From: Hirudo medicinalis
Lineage: Eukaryota; Annelida; Clitellata; Hirudinida; Hirudinidae
DNA: 64,000 nt
Assembly (NCBI GenBank): GCA_011800805.1
Contig: MPNW01000040.1
Span: 95,029 to 159,028 of the forward strand
Reading direction: 5' to 3'
The stretch's first letter is position 1; every line of letters starts with the position of its first letter. The position numbers and the translations under genes are program-made. The notes below the pieces were generated by a model, which saw nothing but the letters and a program-made list of their open reading frames with translations, searched no databases and was not told where the DNA came from. Shown here piece after piece: positions 1 through 11,012 of the stretch.

Positions 1-530
1 TGAACCGCCCTCGCGACTCGGTCTTGTTCCACTTTTCGCCTCCTTTCCTGGTTAATCATAACGGCTCTGGTTGATGAGCTCGCCTGGGACCATTTTGGCA
101 GGTGGTTCCATCCAACTGCATGACGGTACGTCTGGGTAGGACCTCTCACTTTTTCGAGTATCAGCTCGGCTACTGATTCGTCGATCTCATTCTGCGTTCG
201 GAATTTCCTCCCAGATCTGATAGTGGCTTGACTTCGCGGATCCTGCTGTCCGCGGAGTTGTTGAACATCCACTGGCTTGAAATTCGACACCACTCTAGCA
301 GGTTGTTCAATTTGTCCAGGGTATTTTGGACAACCTTCTTTCTGTTCATGATCAGGGTTGTGTCATCCATGAATGCCTTTATTGGAGGCATGTACACACC
401 TTTACCAATGTGCGCCTCTGGAATATTGGACCCGGCTGCCTTCAGTAGGATCTGCATCGCCAGTACGAATAGGGAAGGAGGTATGCTCGATACAACCGGG
501 TACACCTGGAATGCCTCCCATTTGGACTGA
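1..530 (-). mobile_element. Non-LTR retrotransposon fragment (reverse transcriptase)
   Basis: The minus strand reads as part of a reverse transcriptase. An open frame at 170-505 carries a FMDDTTLI segment, which fits the F-x-DD catalytic core of LINE-type reverse transcriptases, followed by a helical stretch. The frame is open only over about 110 residues and the element is cut by the window edge. A related stretch with a similar WMxxNSADxRIxEVKPL motif lies at 23.9-24.2 kb, so this is a dispersed family. Decayed copy; clade not assigned. Confidence 0.6.
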
Positions 531-666
531 AATGTCCACGTACTGATCCGACATCACGAACTCCGTACATGGAAAGACTCAGATTACTTAACCTACCAAC
601 TCTTGCAAAACGTCGACTATGGGGTGACCTATCACTTTGCTTTAAGTTAAGAAGGGGGCTGCTTAA

Positions 667-1080
667 TTGCACAGTCTCCTTCTCTCTCTCTTAGCCTCAA
701 CATATTTTGGGACACGAGGTCTCAATTTTAAACTAAGAACTGGTAAAATCAGATGTGAAACTACTAAGAATTTCTTCTGTAACCGAGTTGTCAGATCGTG
801 GAAATCCCTGCCTGTCGATATTGTAAATTCCTCATCTGTTTCTCGTTTTAACTCAGCTATTCGTGAACTTAACTTAAATCGATACCTCTCCTATAAATAA
901 TTTTTTTTATTTGTGTGTGTCCACAAACGAATGTATTTAATTTTTATTTTTGAACTACGGAGGCTTAGTTTAGTTTATTGATGTCATTACTTCTTGTTTT
1001 CTTGAATTCTCATGGTAATGTAAGAGGTCGAACGACCCTTTGTCCGAGGTTGATAATAAATAAATACAAAATATCAATAT
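667..1080 (+). mobile_element. LINE 3' end (terminal ORF2 peptide and 3' UTR)
   Basis: The plus-strand frame 667-900 matches the usual C-terminal tail of jockey/CR1/L2-type LINE ORF2 proteins: NFFCNRVVRSWKSLP, then a V-N-S-S-S stretch and a short final helix before the stop. It is followed by an AT-rich 3' UTR ending near 1075 in AATAAATAAATACAAA and short A/T repeats. The opposite orientation to the reverse transcriptase at 1-530 shows these are two different insertions. The piece is 5'-truncated. Placement as a LINE tail rests on recognised texture, not on a search. Confidence 0.6.
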
Positions 1081-1253
1081 CAAATGTCTAGCTATCTGTA
1101 CCTTATACAAAGGAATTATTCGTTGGGTTTAGGAGGTGGTCATAAAATTTAAATTTAATGATATCGGGCAGCGCCAGGTCCTCCAGTTATTTTCAAGTAA
1201 TGAACGCTCTTGCACGTGAATCCGCAATTCAAATTAAACATCATTACTTACTT

Positions 1254-3816
1254 CTTTGTTCAAGATGGGCAGCAAGTTGACACTGAGCAATTTTTGAGTC
1301 CAAAATGGATTTGTCGACTACTTGAATGGCTTGTTCCATCTTTGAAACGGCAGTTTTAGCTCTGAACATTGTAACATTTGCAAATAATATTGACATTTAA
1401 TTATACGATTATATATAAATTTTAGAAGGCCACCTGGAAAGTGCAATTTCTGCTTTTTGAGCAGCAATCTGGGCAGCTTTATTTGCCGACATCACGGCTG
1501 AATCCACCTGTTCTTTAAGTTTGCCAATTTTTAACATTTGCAATCTCTTCGACGGTTCCTGAAAATGGTTGTTTTTGTAGCATCCTTCTTCCCTGGTCCC
1601 ATCGCTAAACGTCGTTGCCCCGAAACCATTTTTGCAGTTATCACTCCACTCTCCTTCATACTGTTATGATTTAAAAGTAGGTATAAATCTGGTGCCCATT
1701 AGACCAATTATTGTTTTCTTAAAGAAATAACTTGCCTTCAGACCATCTGACCTTTGACAAACTCCGTAACCATATCGCTTATCATGTTTCCACTCTCCAG
1801 AATAAATTTCAATAGCTTCGGCTGGTACTGAATTGAGATCAAGCAAGTTATTTGGATTGCTACCTGCGACAATGTCCGTTAAAAGATTTCCAATTCCTGA
1901 TGATTTTTCTTCGCTTATTTTGTCTGTGCTTTTAAGATTTTTGTTTCGATCTTGCTTGCCCTTCAGGTCTTCAGTAGAGCTGATTTTGCCGCCCAACTTT
2001 AAAGCGTCTGAAAATTTCTTCGACACGCCAAGACTCGAATTCTGATTTTCGACAGAGGTTTGAACGTCCTTATTTCTTCCTTTTAGAAAAAATCCTATAC
2101 GATTGACGGGAGATAACTTGACATTCACGTTGTGTTTATCTCTGGAGGGGGGAGGAACGGGAGGAAATAGATCGGTTATTGAAGGTGGAACTTTGGCTTC
2201 TAAGTCGGATTCTTTGATAACAATCTCAGGCTCGCTTCGAGCCAAGGTAAGCGAGAATTTTCTGGAGGCATTAGTGGCTTGTGGACTTGTTGAGGATTTG
2301 TCGAAAGTTGCACTAGTTCGAATTCCATATCCGTGTCTGACTCCTTTTAACCACTGCCCTACGTACGACCCTGCATGATTTATTTTGTAAGCAAGTTTGA
2401 AATAAATTTTAACAACAAGAAATTGATTAACAGTTCGATATGTTGATGTGCTTTATTCATTGAGAAGTTTTTTTAACCGTGCCTAATCAAAAAAACGCAC
2501 ACAAAAAGAACTCAAGATTAGGGAATTAAACCTAATTTAACTTTTAGAAAGTTAGTTCAAGAGATTGACATAGCGCCATTTGGACAACCCATTTCACATT
2601 TTAACATTAAACTTGTGTCTGTGGGATATCTAGTTGTTGCGTGTTATTTCGGCCGAGATAAAAGTTTGCCTAAACCTGCGTAGCAACAACCAATAATCAT
2701 CCGCTAATTTCAAGTGAGATATATCAAAGGGATTCAAGTGGATCAGTGAATCAAGTGGAATCAAATTCATACTTGATTGGAGAAAATATAAATTAAATTG
2801 TGACGTGACATGCTTCGTAATGTCTCCTCAGAGTAGAAAGTGTCAAAGTTCAACAAATCAAACATTCTGTCAAAACTACAAATTAGCAGCCTAAAACGTT
2901 TATGTCAAACAGCAAGAGAAATGTCACTAAAGTTTCAACAGACTAGATTCCTCTAAACAAAGAAGTTGTTTATATTATATTTTATCTAACGTTATAAAAT
3001 CTGGTGATCGACTCTATTCACAATGAGGCTCTCCAAAGGAAGGCATCGCCCAATGAGTGATCTTATTTTCAGACATAGTGAGGAATATTACGAAAGTAAA
3101 TAAATAGTTGCTAGAATGAAAACTGAAGAAATCTCTGATTCATAAGCACACGGCTAATAATTATTCAGAGAAAAATGCCGGAGGCATATAAAGTAATTAG
3201 AAGAGAAGTTATCAGAGAACGAAACTTAACTAATTTTTTTATGTATCTCGTGCATCGAAGCACTAGTAATCCAAGGAGTGTTGCACGCTGCTACCTCAGT
3301 TGCCTTAGAAAATACGATGAGAAAAACATTCCATTACCGTGTTTTCTCGATCGAACAGTTTATCGTCTTTTAGCAATAATATAATCGCAAGTCGTAAAAC
3401 TCACCTTCGTCAGAATAAACTTCCATTCCGTAACCACACTGAACTCCTGAGGTCCATGTTCCTTCATACCTGGATAACGAACGTTCGTCTTTCTTAACAC
3501 CATATTTCCCCATTAATCCACTCGTCATTTCTCCTTGATAAACCCAGTGACCTCTTTTTTCCATACCCAGGCCGTGTCGTTTGCCTTGCATCCACTGTCC
3601 ATAATAGACGTTACCATTGGGCCACACGTAAGAACCACTGCTTTCGAAGCCTTCATGCCAAGCACCTGCATATTGTCCCTCACCACCTGGACCTGTGCAA
3701 ACACCATGCCCGTGCGCTTTTCCTCTTCTGGTTCCGCCGCAATAAACCCCTCCATCTTCAAATCTCAACTCCTTAAATTCGGAGCTGAGAAAGTTTTCAG
3801 AAATTTGAGAGGTCAT
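1254..3816 (-). CDS. Junctophilin (MORN-repeat ER/plasma-membrane tether), C-terminus not seen
   Basis: Junctophilins hold endoplasmic or sarcoplasmic reticulum close to the plasma membrane. Visible exons on the minus strand are 3405-3816, 1736-2370, 1434-1660 and 1254-1361. The start at 3816 gives MTSQISEN, then the family's opening [14 protein letters not shown] repeats follow, including [23 protein letters not shown] and [12 protein letters not shown] long polar joining region separates the first MORN block from [16 protein letters not shown]. Exons 3 and 4 encode [14 protein letters not shown] and then the alanine-rich helix ([17 protein letters not shown]). The intron 1661-1735 uses a GC donor (AAG|gcaagt) and a normal acceptor. 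The last exon seen ends with a clean gtaagt donor, so coding continues further left, but I find no further exon or transmembrane segment before the LINE at 667-1080. Family call is firm; completeness is unknown. Confidence 0.85.
2371..3404. other. Junctophilin intron 1, no recognised content
   Basis: A 1-kb AT-rich intron between junctophilin exons 1 and 2. A 69-codon plus-strand open frame at 3175-3384 lies inside it. It resembles nothing I know and is most likely chance. No repeat ends were recognised. Confidence 0.4.
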
Positions 3817-4932
3817 AAATTTTCACATTTTTTGCAATGAACATCACAAAACTTCGTAATAATCCGACGAATTAAAAGTTCGAAATTTAGAAGCAATGTT
3901 TTAGTCAAGGAGGTGCAGATCCGATATAAATCAAACTACAAAGAGTATTGCAGTAGTCTAGGTTAAACGGCTGAGAATGCAAGTTTCCTGTCAAAGTAGC
4001 AGAGCTTATATATTGCTCTCCAGAAGCTTAAAGAGGAGCAAAACAAAAATCTTTCTAATAAGCAACTTCAACTAAAAAAACTACGAAATATACGGTGAAT
4101 ATTCTCTATTATTAATGTGAGAATTTTTATATATTAATTGAACTAAAAAAAAAAAACTCGGTTGAATATAATCAAGCCTCAATATTCTAGTGAAGAATCG
4201 TAAATTTTCTTTCGAAAAAGCACTAATCAACTTCACTTGATCGTCATGGTCAGAAATTGTGAATTCAGACTGATGATTCCACGAATGTCTAGTTTTGCCA
4301 GTTAATATTAAAACCCCGCTCACGTAGTTTTTCGTTGACGAAGCCGAATCCCAGCAGCTGTTACCAAGAACTTGATGAGCAGAACCCTGTTCGGAGACGC
4401 CTGGCATTTAAACTTGCGTGTTTAATCGCTGCCCGTTTTCATCACGATTTCCAAACACGTCAACTGCTTTTACATACTTGACATTAAGCGATTTATTTGA
4501 CGAATCAGCATAAACACCCAGTTCTGCTTTCAAATAGGTTCGTCATTAAAACATCCGAAGACATCAGGGAAATGGAAGCCTTCACTCAGTGATTTTATTG
4601 GATGCGATTAAGTGGAAGTCTCCATAACAAAAGCTAAAAAAACATCTTAGTTCAAAAGCCCAAAATAGAGCAAAGATTTGCATCACTTTAGGCATGGGAC
4701 ATGAAGCGACCCAAGAATAGACATCGTTCAAGAATGGACAGCCAGCAGACACTTAGCATTTCATTCATAACTACTCCTTCCAGTTAAAGCACAAAAGTAA
4801 TGTATCTGCATTTAATTCATGCTTCAACAGTTGTTCAAATAAAGATGTTCATTTATTTGTAACCAATGCAGAAAATTCAAGCATAACGTGAATTACAGTT
4901 TTAAGATAAATTTGTCAGCTGGTTGTTGCATT
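3817..4932. other. Intergenic, 5' of junctophilin and 3' of PRPF18
   Basis: AT-rich spacer between two minus-strand genes. It must contain the junctophilin promoter, but no core element stands out. A minus-strand frame at 4081-4407 begins MPGVSEQGSAH and stays open for 108 codons. It resembles no protein I recognise and could be an upstream exon or chance. Confidence 0.35.
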
Positions 4933-6731
4933 TTAAGGAGAATCACTAGGGGGGATGTAGTTGATACTCCTGGATGGGATGGTAGGGAAGTACTTCTGTG
5001 ACTGAGTCATCAATCTTTTTAAAGCCTGGATGTATTTACGTTGTGTCTCATCGTTCAACACATGAGCAACATTCCTGGCTGAAATTTTTTCTCTGCCTGT
5101 CCTGGCATGAATACCCACCATAGTCACTCCAATTGGCCATGGAGCATTTCCAATTGCCATCTCAAGGTAAGCCTCATTGGCTTTAAGGTAATCCCTCTCA
5201 ATAAGGAACCTAACAATATCCACCAGGCAGGAAAAAATATCTTCAGAAACAGATTGTTTCTTAAGCTTTTTGAAGAGAGGCTTGATATAGTTGACTGTTT
5301 GAACATGTGTTGCACTGGCCACCTTGCCCTTTAAGCTTCTTTTGACAACTTCAGGCCTGTTATTAAGCTCATCTCCCCAGATGTTTAGAATGAGCTGAAA
5401 GATATTAAAAACATTTGTGATGTGATTTGATTAATGCATGATGTGCCTCAATACATGTTATTATACCAGATAAAAAGCAATAAAACTGTAAACAAATAGT
5501 GATGTAATAAAAATAAAACAATTCGCACAAACCTTTAAAAACTTTAAAATTACTTGAGCATCGTGTTTTAGATCTCCTTTGCCAAAATCTTCAGACATTT
5601 TCTACAAGTAAGAATTATATTTTTAACATAAGTGGTTGGTGGTCAATAAATGATTGCATTGAAATGAAAAGGTAACTGACCAAAACTTCTTCATATGTAG
5701 TTCCATCATCTTTCACCTTCACATCTTCTGTTGCTGACTTTTCATCATCTCCTGGCATTGACTTCAATAACTCATTCATGTAATTCTCATCAACTTTATC
5801 CATGGCATCTTGAAAGTCATTTTTGAATCCCTTTAATATCAATAAACGTTGATTAATAAGTTGCTATTTGAGAGCAAGTGTATCCCAAACCTTGTTTACT
5901 TCAGGCTCCAACATTTCAAGTTTCCTTAGCCTCATAAAGGCTTCATAATCGGACTCACCAAATAATCTTATTGGCTCTTCTCTTTCACGTAAGCGTCTGA
6001 TAACCTATCACATTTCAAAATAACCTAAAAAACATATATTTAAATTTCTAAAAAAAAACAACAGGAGCAACCTCTTTCCTTGTCAAATTTGCTTTTCTCC
6101 TTTCCTCTTCTTGAAACTCTCCATTCCTAGAGCCACACTTGGTTTCGTCATTCCTTGCAATAGAAGCCAAATTCTGTAGGAGTGATCAATTTATAACTTT
6201 GTATCGCAGATACAACTATAAACATAATTCAAAATTTATTTAGATTTAATAAGTATCATACAAATTATCAATAAAGATTATTTTGGCACTGTTTCATGAT
6301 ACAAAACTCCATGATCTTGAAATACAATCATGACTTTAAGGCTGTACATTAATTAAGAAAATAGCTTTTAATTTTTATGATTGCATATTAAATATTATTA
6401 TGTAAAAAAAATGTACTTCACTGGCTCCCCCCTGTGTTGTTGTTTGACCTGAGGATTGACTGGCGCAGCTTTTTAGAGCTTCTAGCTCACTTAACTTGAA
6501 AAATTTTTTGTTTCCTGCATCTTCCTGAAACAGTTTCAAAATTGTATATTGTTTTAATGGTTACGATACTTGAAACATTACTCGAATAACATTTAAAATA
6601 CTCAATTTATATTTAATTTCATTCAACCAAAAGTTTCTTAAACTACGAAAAACAAAGTAACTAACTAATGAAGACATCATCCTCTTCCGTTCCTCTTTCT
6701 TTTTCGCCAATTCTTGTTTCACTTTATCCAT
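4933..6731 (-). CDS. PRPF18: Pre-mRNA-splicing factor 18 (PRPF18)
   Basis: PRPF18 acts in the second catalytic step of splicing, helping 3' splice-site choice in the spliceosome. Exons on the minus strand: 6666-6731 ([14 protein letters not shown]), about 6425-6524 ([13 protein letters not shown]), 6072-6173 (ANLTRKE), 5891-6004 ([20 protein letters not shown]), 5681-5830, 5533-5601 and 4933-5394. The last exon holds the conserved core: the five-helix Prp18 domain and the invariant loop [20 protein letters not shown]. Compared with the vertebrate protein the N-terminal region is shorter. The reading frame across exons 2 and 3 is kept only if the donor is GC (GGA|gccagt at 6424-6423), since the nearby GT would shift the frame. 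The other joins are canonical and in phase. Confidence 0.92.
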
Positions 6732-7407
6732 TTTCTTAATCTATTTCCAAAGCAGAATAATAAGGAGCTTAGGGTTGAAAACACCAGTTTCATGCGATCC
6801 CGATACGAAAATGTAAACATAATGCGCTAGCACGATGAGAAAAAAATAAACAAAAGCAAATGTAAAATAAACTGAAATACCTCGATTTTTATATCAATTT
6901 GTTATATTAATCGTTATTAATATTTCGTTTTGGGTTGAAATAGAAAACATTTTCATTTTAAATTTATTAATTTTATCGTCATCGTAATCATTGTACTCTG
7001 CAGGAGGTAAATAAGATTCCTAGCGATATAGGCTATCAAGAGGGCCGCCGTGAGGGGATTGCCCAATGGGCATTGTCATTGCCCATGGGCCGGCAATTTC
7101 ATGGGATCTCCCCTGGTTTTAAAGTATTAAAATTTTACAATCACAGCTATTTTTTTTGCTTTTCCATTAATAATTTAACATAACATAGGGGCCCGTAGCC
7201 TAGGGTCCCGAAATTTGTCGACGGCCCTGGGTATCGTCCCTTGAGCTTGTTCGTTGATAGAATAGTTTAAATTATAAATCTGCATTTCTTCAGGCCCGGA
7301 ATTTATATTCGATAATGTCACCCGGTGTAAACCGACGTTCATAATTTGAACGAAGCTCCCTCTCTCAACCCTTCTCAATAAGATGACCATTTTTTTGCTT
7401 CTGATCT
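6732..7407. other. Intergenic 5' of PRPF18, repeat-like GC-rich blocks
   Basis: The spacer is mostly AT-rich, but 7040-7110 (gccgccgtgaggggattgcc and onward) and 7185-7250 (ggggcccgtagcctagg and onward) are GC-rich patches. They look like ends of DNA transposons rather than host sequence. I could not pair them as terminal repeats. Confidence 0.3.
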
Positions 7408-7900
7408 CATACTTCCGACTTCGCTGGGCACATTAAAATCATTAAAAAGCTTTTAAAATATTATTTTAATAATTTTATTAATATAATTGTAGAAAGGATT
7501 TTGCCGTAGACAGCTGATTATTAAGTATAAATTCATCAATGTCACCTCTAGGATAAAGATTGTCCTATTCATCACGTTATGCTGAGGACATTAATAAAAT
7601 ACTACTACTCTAGGATAAAGTTTCACCAGTTCGTTAATTGTATCTGGGCATAAAAAGTATTTGGAACTTAGATTCAATGCTGACACACAATTCAGAACAT
7701 TGCACCCTAGCATCCAATTCAGAAACAAATTTGTCTAACACGCAAAGAGGATGCTGGTAGGCATCGAATCACTTTTGTCCTCAGCAGTTTCAATCAGAGC
7801 TGAGACCAAGTACTAAAGCTCAAGTACAAGTACCTGAAATCGGTACTCGAGTACAAGTACAAGTACCAAAAACCCCAGGTCTGTTAACAGGTTGGACCTG
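7408..7900 (-). mobile_element. hAT-like transposase remnant, copy 1
   Basis: This block is clearly related to 53596-53990: shared landmarks include agcttttaaaat, gacagctgat/ggcagctgat, aaattcatcaatgtcac, tttggaa and agcatccaattcagaaac. On the minus strand the better copy reads a peptide with CxVLECVSALNPNSKHFLC, typical of the middle of hAT-type transposases of the ZMYM/TTF group. Frames are broken. A later 50-bp insertion (7559-7608) sits inside this copy. Family assignment is by motif texture. Confidence 0.5.
7559..7608 (+). mobile_element. Tiny 5'-truncated retrotransposon tail with 12-bp target duplication
   Basis: A 50-bp segment is flanked by identical TCTAGGATAAAG copies at 7547-7558 and 7609-7620. 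The paralogous hAT remnant at 53.7 kb has a single TCTAGGATAAAG and no insert, so it shows the empty site. The insert ends AATAAAATACTACTAC, like the short-repeat tail of some LINEs, which suits a severely 5'-truncated LINE insertion. Confidence 0.65.
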
Positions 7901-8165
7901 TTACAGTTGTGGTTATTCAATGGGACTCCAATTTGAAATCCTATTGCATCAGCTTTCACTCAGTATGCTCGTTCACTAAGCTGGTCCAAGTGTCTGTTTG
8001 GCAATAGGACATATAAGCACATCTCTTTTAGTTGCATCTATTAACATTTCAGCAGATATGTAATCAATTGATCGGTTGTGCAATTCTTCAGACTGAATTG
8101 ACTGTTCCAACTAACTTTTCTGACAATAAAATCTGATAATATACACGTGATCTCCAACTACTTCA

Positions 8166-8350
8166 AGGCCTATTTCAATCTCAAACTACTTCTCAAAGTT
8201 CTTTGAGAAATTAATGCACACAAGGCTTTACAAATACCTCAGTAAATTTTCCATGATCTCAGACGACCAATTCGGTTTCAGAAAAGGTTACTCAACTTCC
8301 ATGGCGCTGATACATCTTCACACAAAAATTGCTGAATCAATCGATCAAAA
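8166..8350 (+). mobile_element. LINE fragment (reverse transcriptase fingers)
   Basis: The plus strand reads LYKYLSKFSMISDDQFGFRK, followed by GYSTSMALIHLHTKIAESID. This is the conserved QFGFRxGxST block upstream of the polymerase core in CR1/jockey-type reverse transcriptases. Homology fades after IDQNKFSIG near 8360, so the catalytic part is deleted. Confidence 0.65.
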
Positions 8351-9360
8351 TAAATTTTCCATCGGCAATTGTTCATATTTTTTGTAGTCATGATCTGCGG
8401 AACAATCGGCATTCTCGTAAACGCTCCTCACATTTTTAAGTACAAAGATCAAGACGCCAACATGAGAAACATATTGAGCAGCAAACAGGGCCTTGGAGAA
8501 GATCAACATGACCGATTCAGATCCATTCACATAAGACATTCGTAAGTACAGCTTTGGGGATATGAAAATCCTGGAATTTTGTGGCGAGATTTTTTTTTTT
8601 AAAGCAATGTTTTTGTACTGATTTTTTAAGAATTTTATTTTTAAACAAAAGATTACTCCTCTCCAGAAAGGACCTCTTTCAGCAAGGAATGTTGATAATT
8701 TGGATTGGTAATGATCTGTAAGTAATGAACTGAACTTATAATATCAATTTCGAACAAAGGGCCAATAATTTGCAAAACATATTTTTGTGTTGAGAAATAT
8801 AATACAACAATAATATACCACATTAAGTCCCAACTAAAATCCGAGTGATAGCACCAGCTGCACCGACAAAACATCCATCGTGTTTCCGCCCAGGCTCCAG
8901 CAAACTAACTGGCTTTCAAATTCATCGCAAAAAGCTTGAAAAGCAAAGCTTAAATTAAGTTCCCTAAAAAACAAATGCAATGGAATTTTGAAACATATAA
9001 AACAAATGGTACCAATGATATTTTTGAATGTTAGTCATGCAAAATATCTAGTAAAACCAAATGTAATCATTACCAAGAATCAGGATCATGGTCATTTATC
9101 TTTTTATTGGTCTTTCTTGTCTTCAGAGACTCTTGATTTGCCATTCACGTGTGCACTTGCTAATGAGAGCGAGTTGAGGCCTGCTTCTAAATACTGCCAC
9201 AGAAACATAAGAAGCATTACAAACAACAAAAATAAGTTGAAGCTCAAAATTTCAAAACACCAGGAACAGAAGTTCACAATTTTTTAATACTTTGGGGCCA
9301 ACTAGAGAAGCAGATTGTCGCTAATGTTTTAATAATAATAATAATTAATATTTCAATTCC
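8351..9360. other. Unassigned stretch, possible decayed 3' exons of the atlastin-like locus
   Basis: Minus-strand frames at 8345-8539 and 8653-8874 contain hydrophobic runs (for example YIIVVLYFS), and a short frame near 9110-9195 reads YLEAGLNSLSLASAHV after an acceptor-like sequence. Given their place downstream of the atlastin-like exons they might be remnants of its membrane hairpin and tail. The similarity is too weak to claim. Confidence 0.25.
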
Positions 9361-9876
9361 ACAATCTTAAGCAAGCATTCAACATACTTCAAAGTCTTTC
9401 CTGTAATCACTGCATACTTTCAGGAGTTTCTTACTCAGCTCATTCTCACAAGCTCTGCCCAGCTTGCTTAAACACCTGATGATAATAAAGACAACATATT
9501 TAATTTCAATAAACACAAATCAATGCTGGATTTACTTTAGGCTCAACAAATTTTGATGTCCAAGTGAAATTAAGATTCTTTAATCCTACTAAAATTGTAA
9601 TTTGAATGAATATATAAATTTTATCCATTCTATAATTCAGCCTCACCAACCAATCATAGCTCACCTCAATTTTCGCATTGCTAATTTATAGCCCATTTCA
9701 CAGTATTTTCCCGTAAATTACGATTTACACCACGAATGTTCACATCATATATCTGTTGACAAATAGACGCAGCTCTTAAAGTAAGCATTCAAAATCATTA
9801 CACATTATCGATGAAGGCATTATTATCATCATCTGACCTTGTTCATCTCCCTTCTGTCGAGATCTACAGCCTCATC

Positions 9877-10229
9877 CAGCAGTCACAATACTTGCTTCAT
9901 GTGCAGCCTTTGTTGGAAAAATAACATCATTATAACGCTCAGTTTGCATTATATGGTGTCGATGTGTAAAGGTCACCGCGAGTCTGTAGTCGATAACCAT
10001 ATTATGGGCAATGTGCAGAAGATGGGTAACGTAGGGTAATAACTGACAGGGACACCCGCCTGATCAAACGGGTGTGGCCCACCCCGAGAACGTAAGGAGT
10101 TTTGGGCCGAAACGTTCGGTGACGGGCACTCCTCTGATGATTCCCTGTCGGTACGCTCCGTGGTAGGAGTTTCTAAGTACAGCAGTCACAATACTTGCTT
10201 CATGTGCAGCCTTTGTTGAAAAAATAACA
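9877..10229 (-). repeat. Dispersed repeat copy 1 inside a 50-bp direct duplication
   Basis: A 253-bp repeat (9927-10179) is flanked by two copies of a 50-bp sequence (9877-9926 and 10180-10229, one mismatch). The duplicated sequence holds an acceptor-like AG and the start of an atlastin-like exon. The repeat is the reverse complement of segments at 23.01 and 26.66 kb; landmarks are taggagtttct, gtgacgggcactcctctgat, gggtgtccctg and cgctcagtttgcattatatg. Confidence 0.7.
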
Positions 10230-10557
10230 AATAAAGAAACTATTAATAAATTGATTAATAACAATAATAAATAATTAACATAAATAATTATAATAATCAC
10301 CTCTATAAAAACACTTGGTTTTGAAAACTTTTCTCTTTCTAAAACTTTGCAGTAGGTTGGCATATTTGTTAGTTATTTATTATTTTGTCATTATTATAAC
10401 AAGCCAGCATGTGACAACCATTTTCGAAAAAAATCAAATGCAATGTTTACATGCCATAGAAAGACATGTAAAGCACATAAAGTGCCTTCAGTAAGAACAA
10501 ATTCAAATGAATAATCAAGATTTTTCTGAACATGCACTCCAAAAATGAAGCTATAAC

Positions 10558-10566
10558 TATATCATC

Positions 10567-10598
<32 letters not shown>

Positions 10599-10637
10599 CA
10601 TCACCATCATCAGCATCATCAGCATCATCATCATCAC
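10558..10637 (+). repeat. ATC trinucleotide microsatellite
   Basis: Imperfect (ATC)n with CACC and CAGC variants. It lies directly against the splice donor of the atlastin-like exon ending at 10638: on the minus strand the donor gtgatgatg runs straight into (gat)n. The methionine-rich and aspartate-rich open frames seen here are products of the repeat, not genes. Confidence 0.9.
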
Positions 10638-11012
10638 CTTGAAGTAATCCAACATCTCCCTTCCAGTTACTTGCTTGACATTGATCTGCTTGGCAATGAC
10701 ATTCTCTGGATCGAACAGGTGCTCTGTTAAGGTTTTGAGTTTGTTCGGTCTTGAAATCAAGTCTGATTCCTAGAATTAATAATATTGACAAAATCTATCT
10801 CCTTTTATTTGATCATTTATTGACTAATTTGTTCATTCAAATTTATAACCAATATTTAATCTATTATTCTATATTTAACTGCATAATGATGCATCATAAC
10901 CTTCGTCTGACACACATCCATGAAAATTTTCACTTTTGACATGATCTCCAGGATGTGGCATGATGAAGCAGTGCGTTGTCTCGAAGCATTGGGAAATGAT
11001 CTTGGTCAAATC

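Noticed and set aside
10447..10791. Open frames rich in Asp or Met on the minus strand.
   Set aside because: Produced by the ATC microsatellite and overlapping an atlastin-like exon in another frame.
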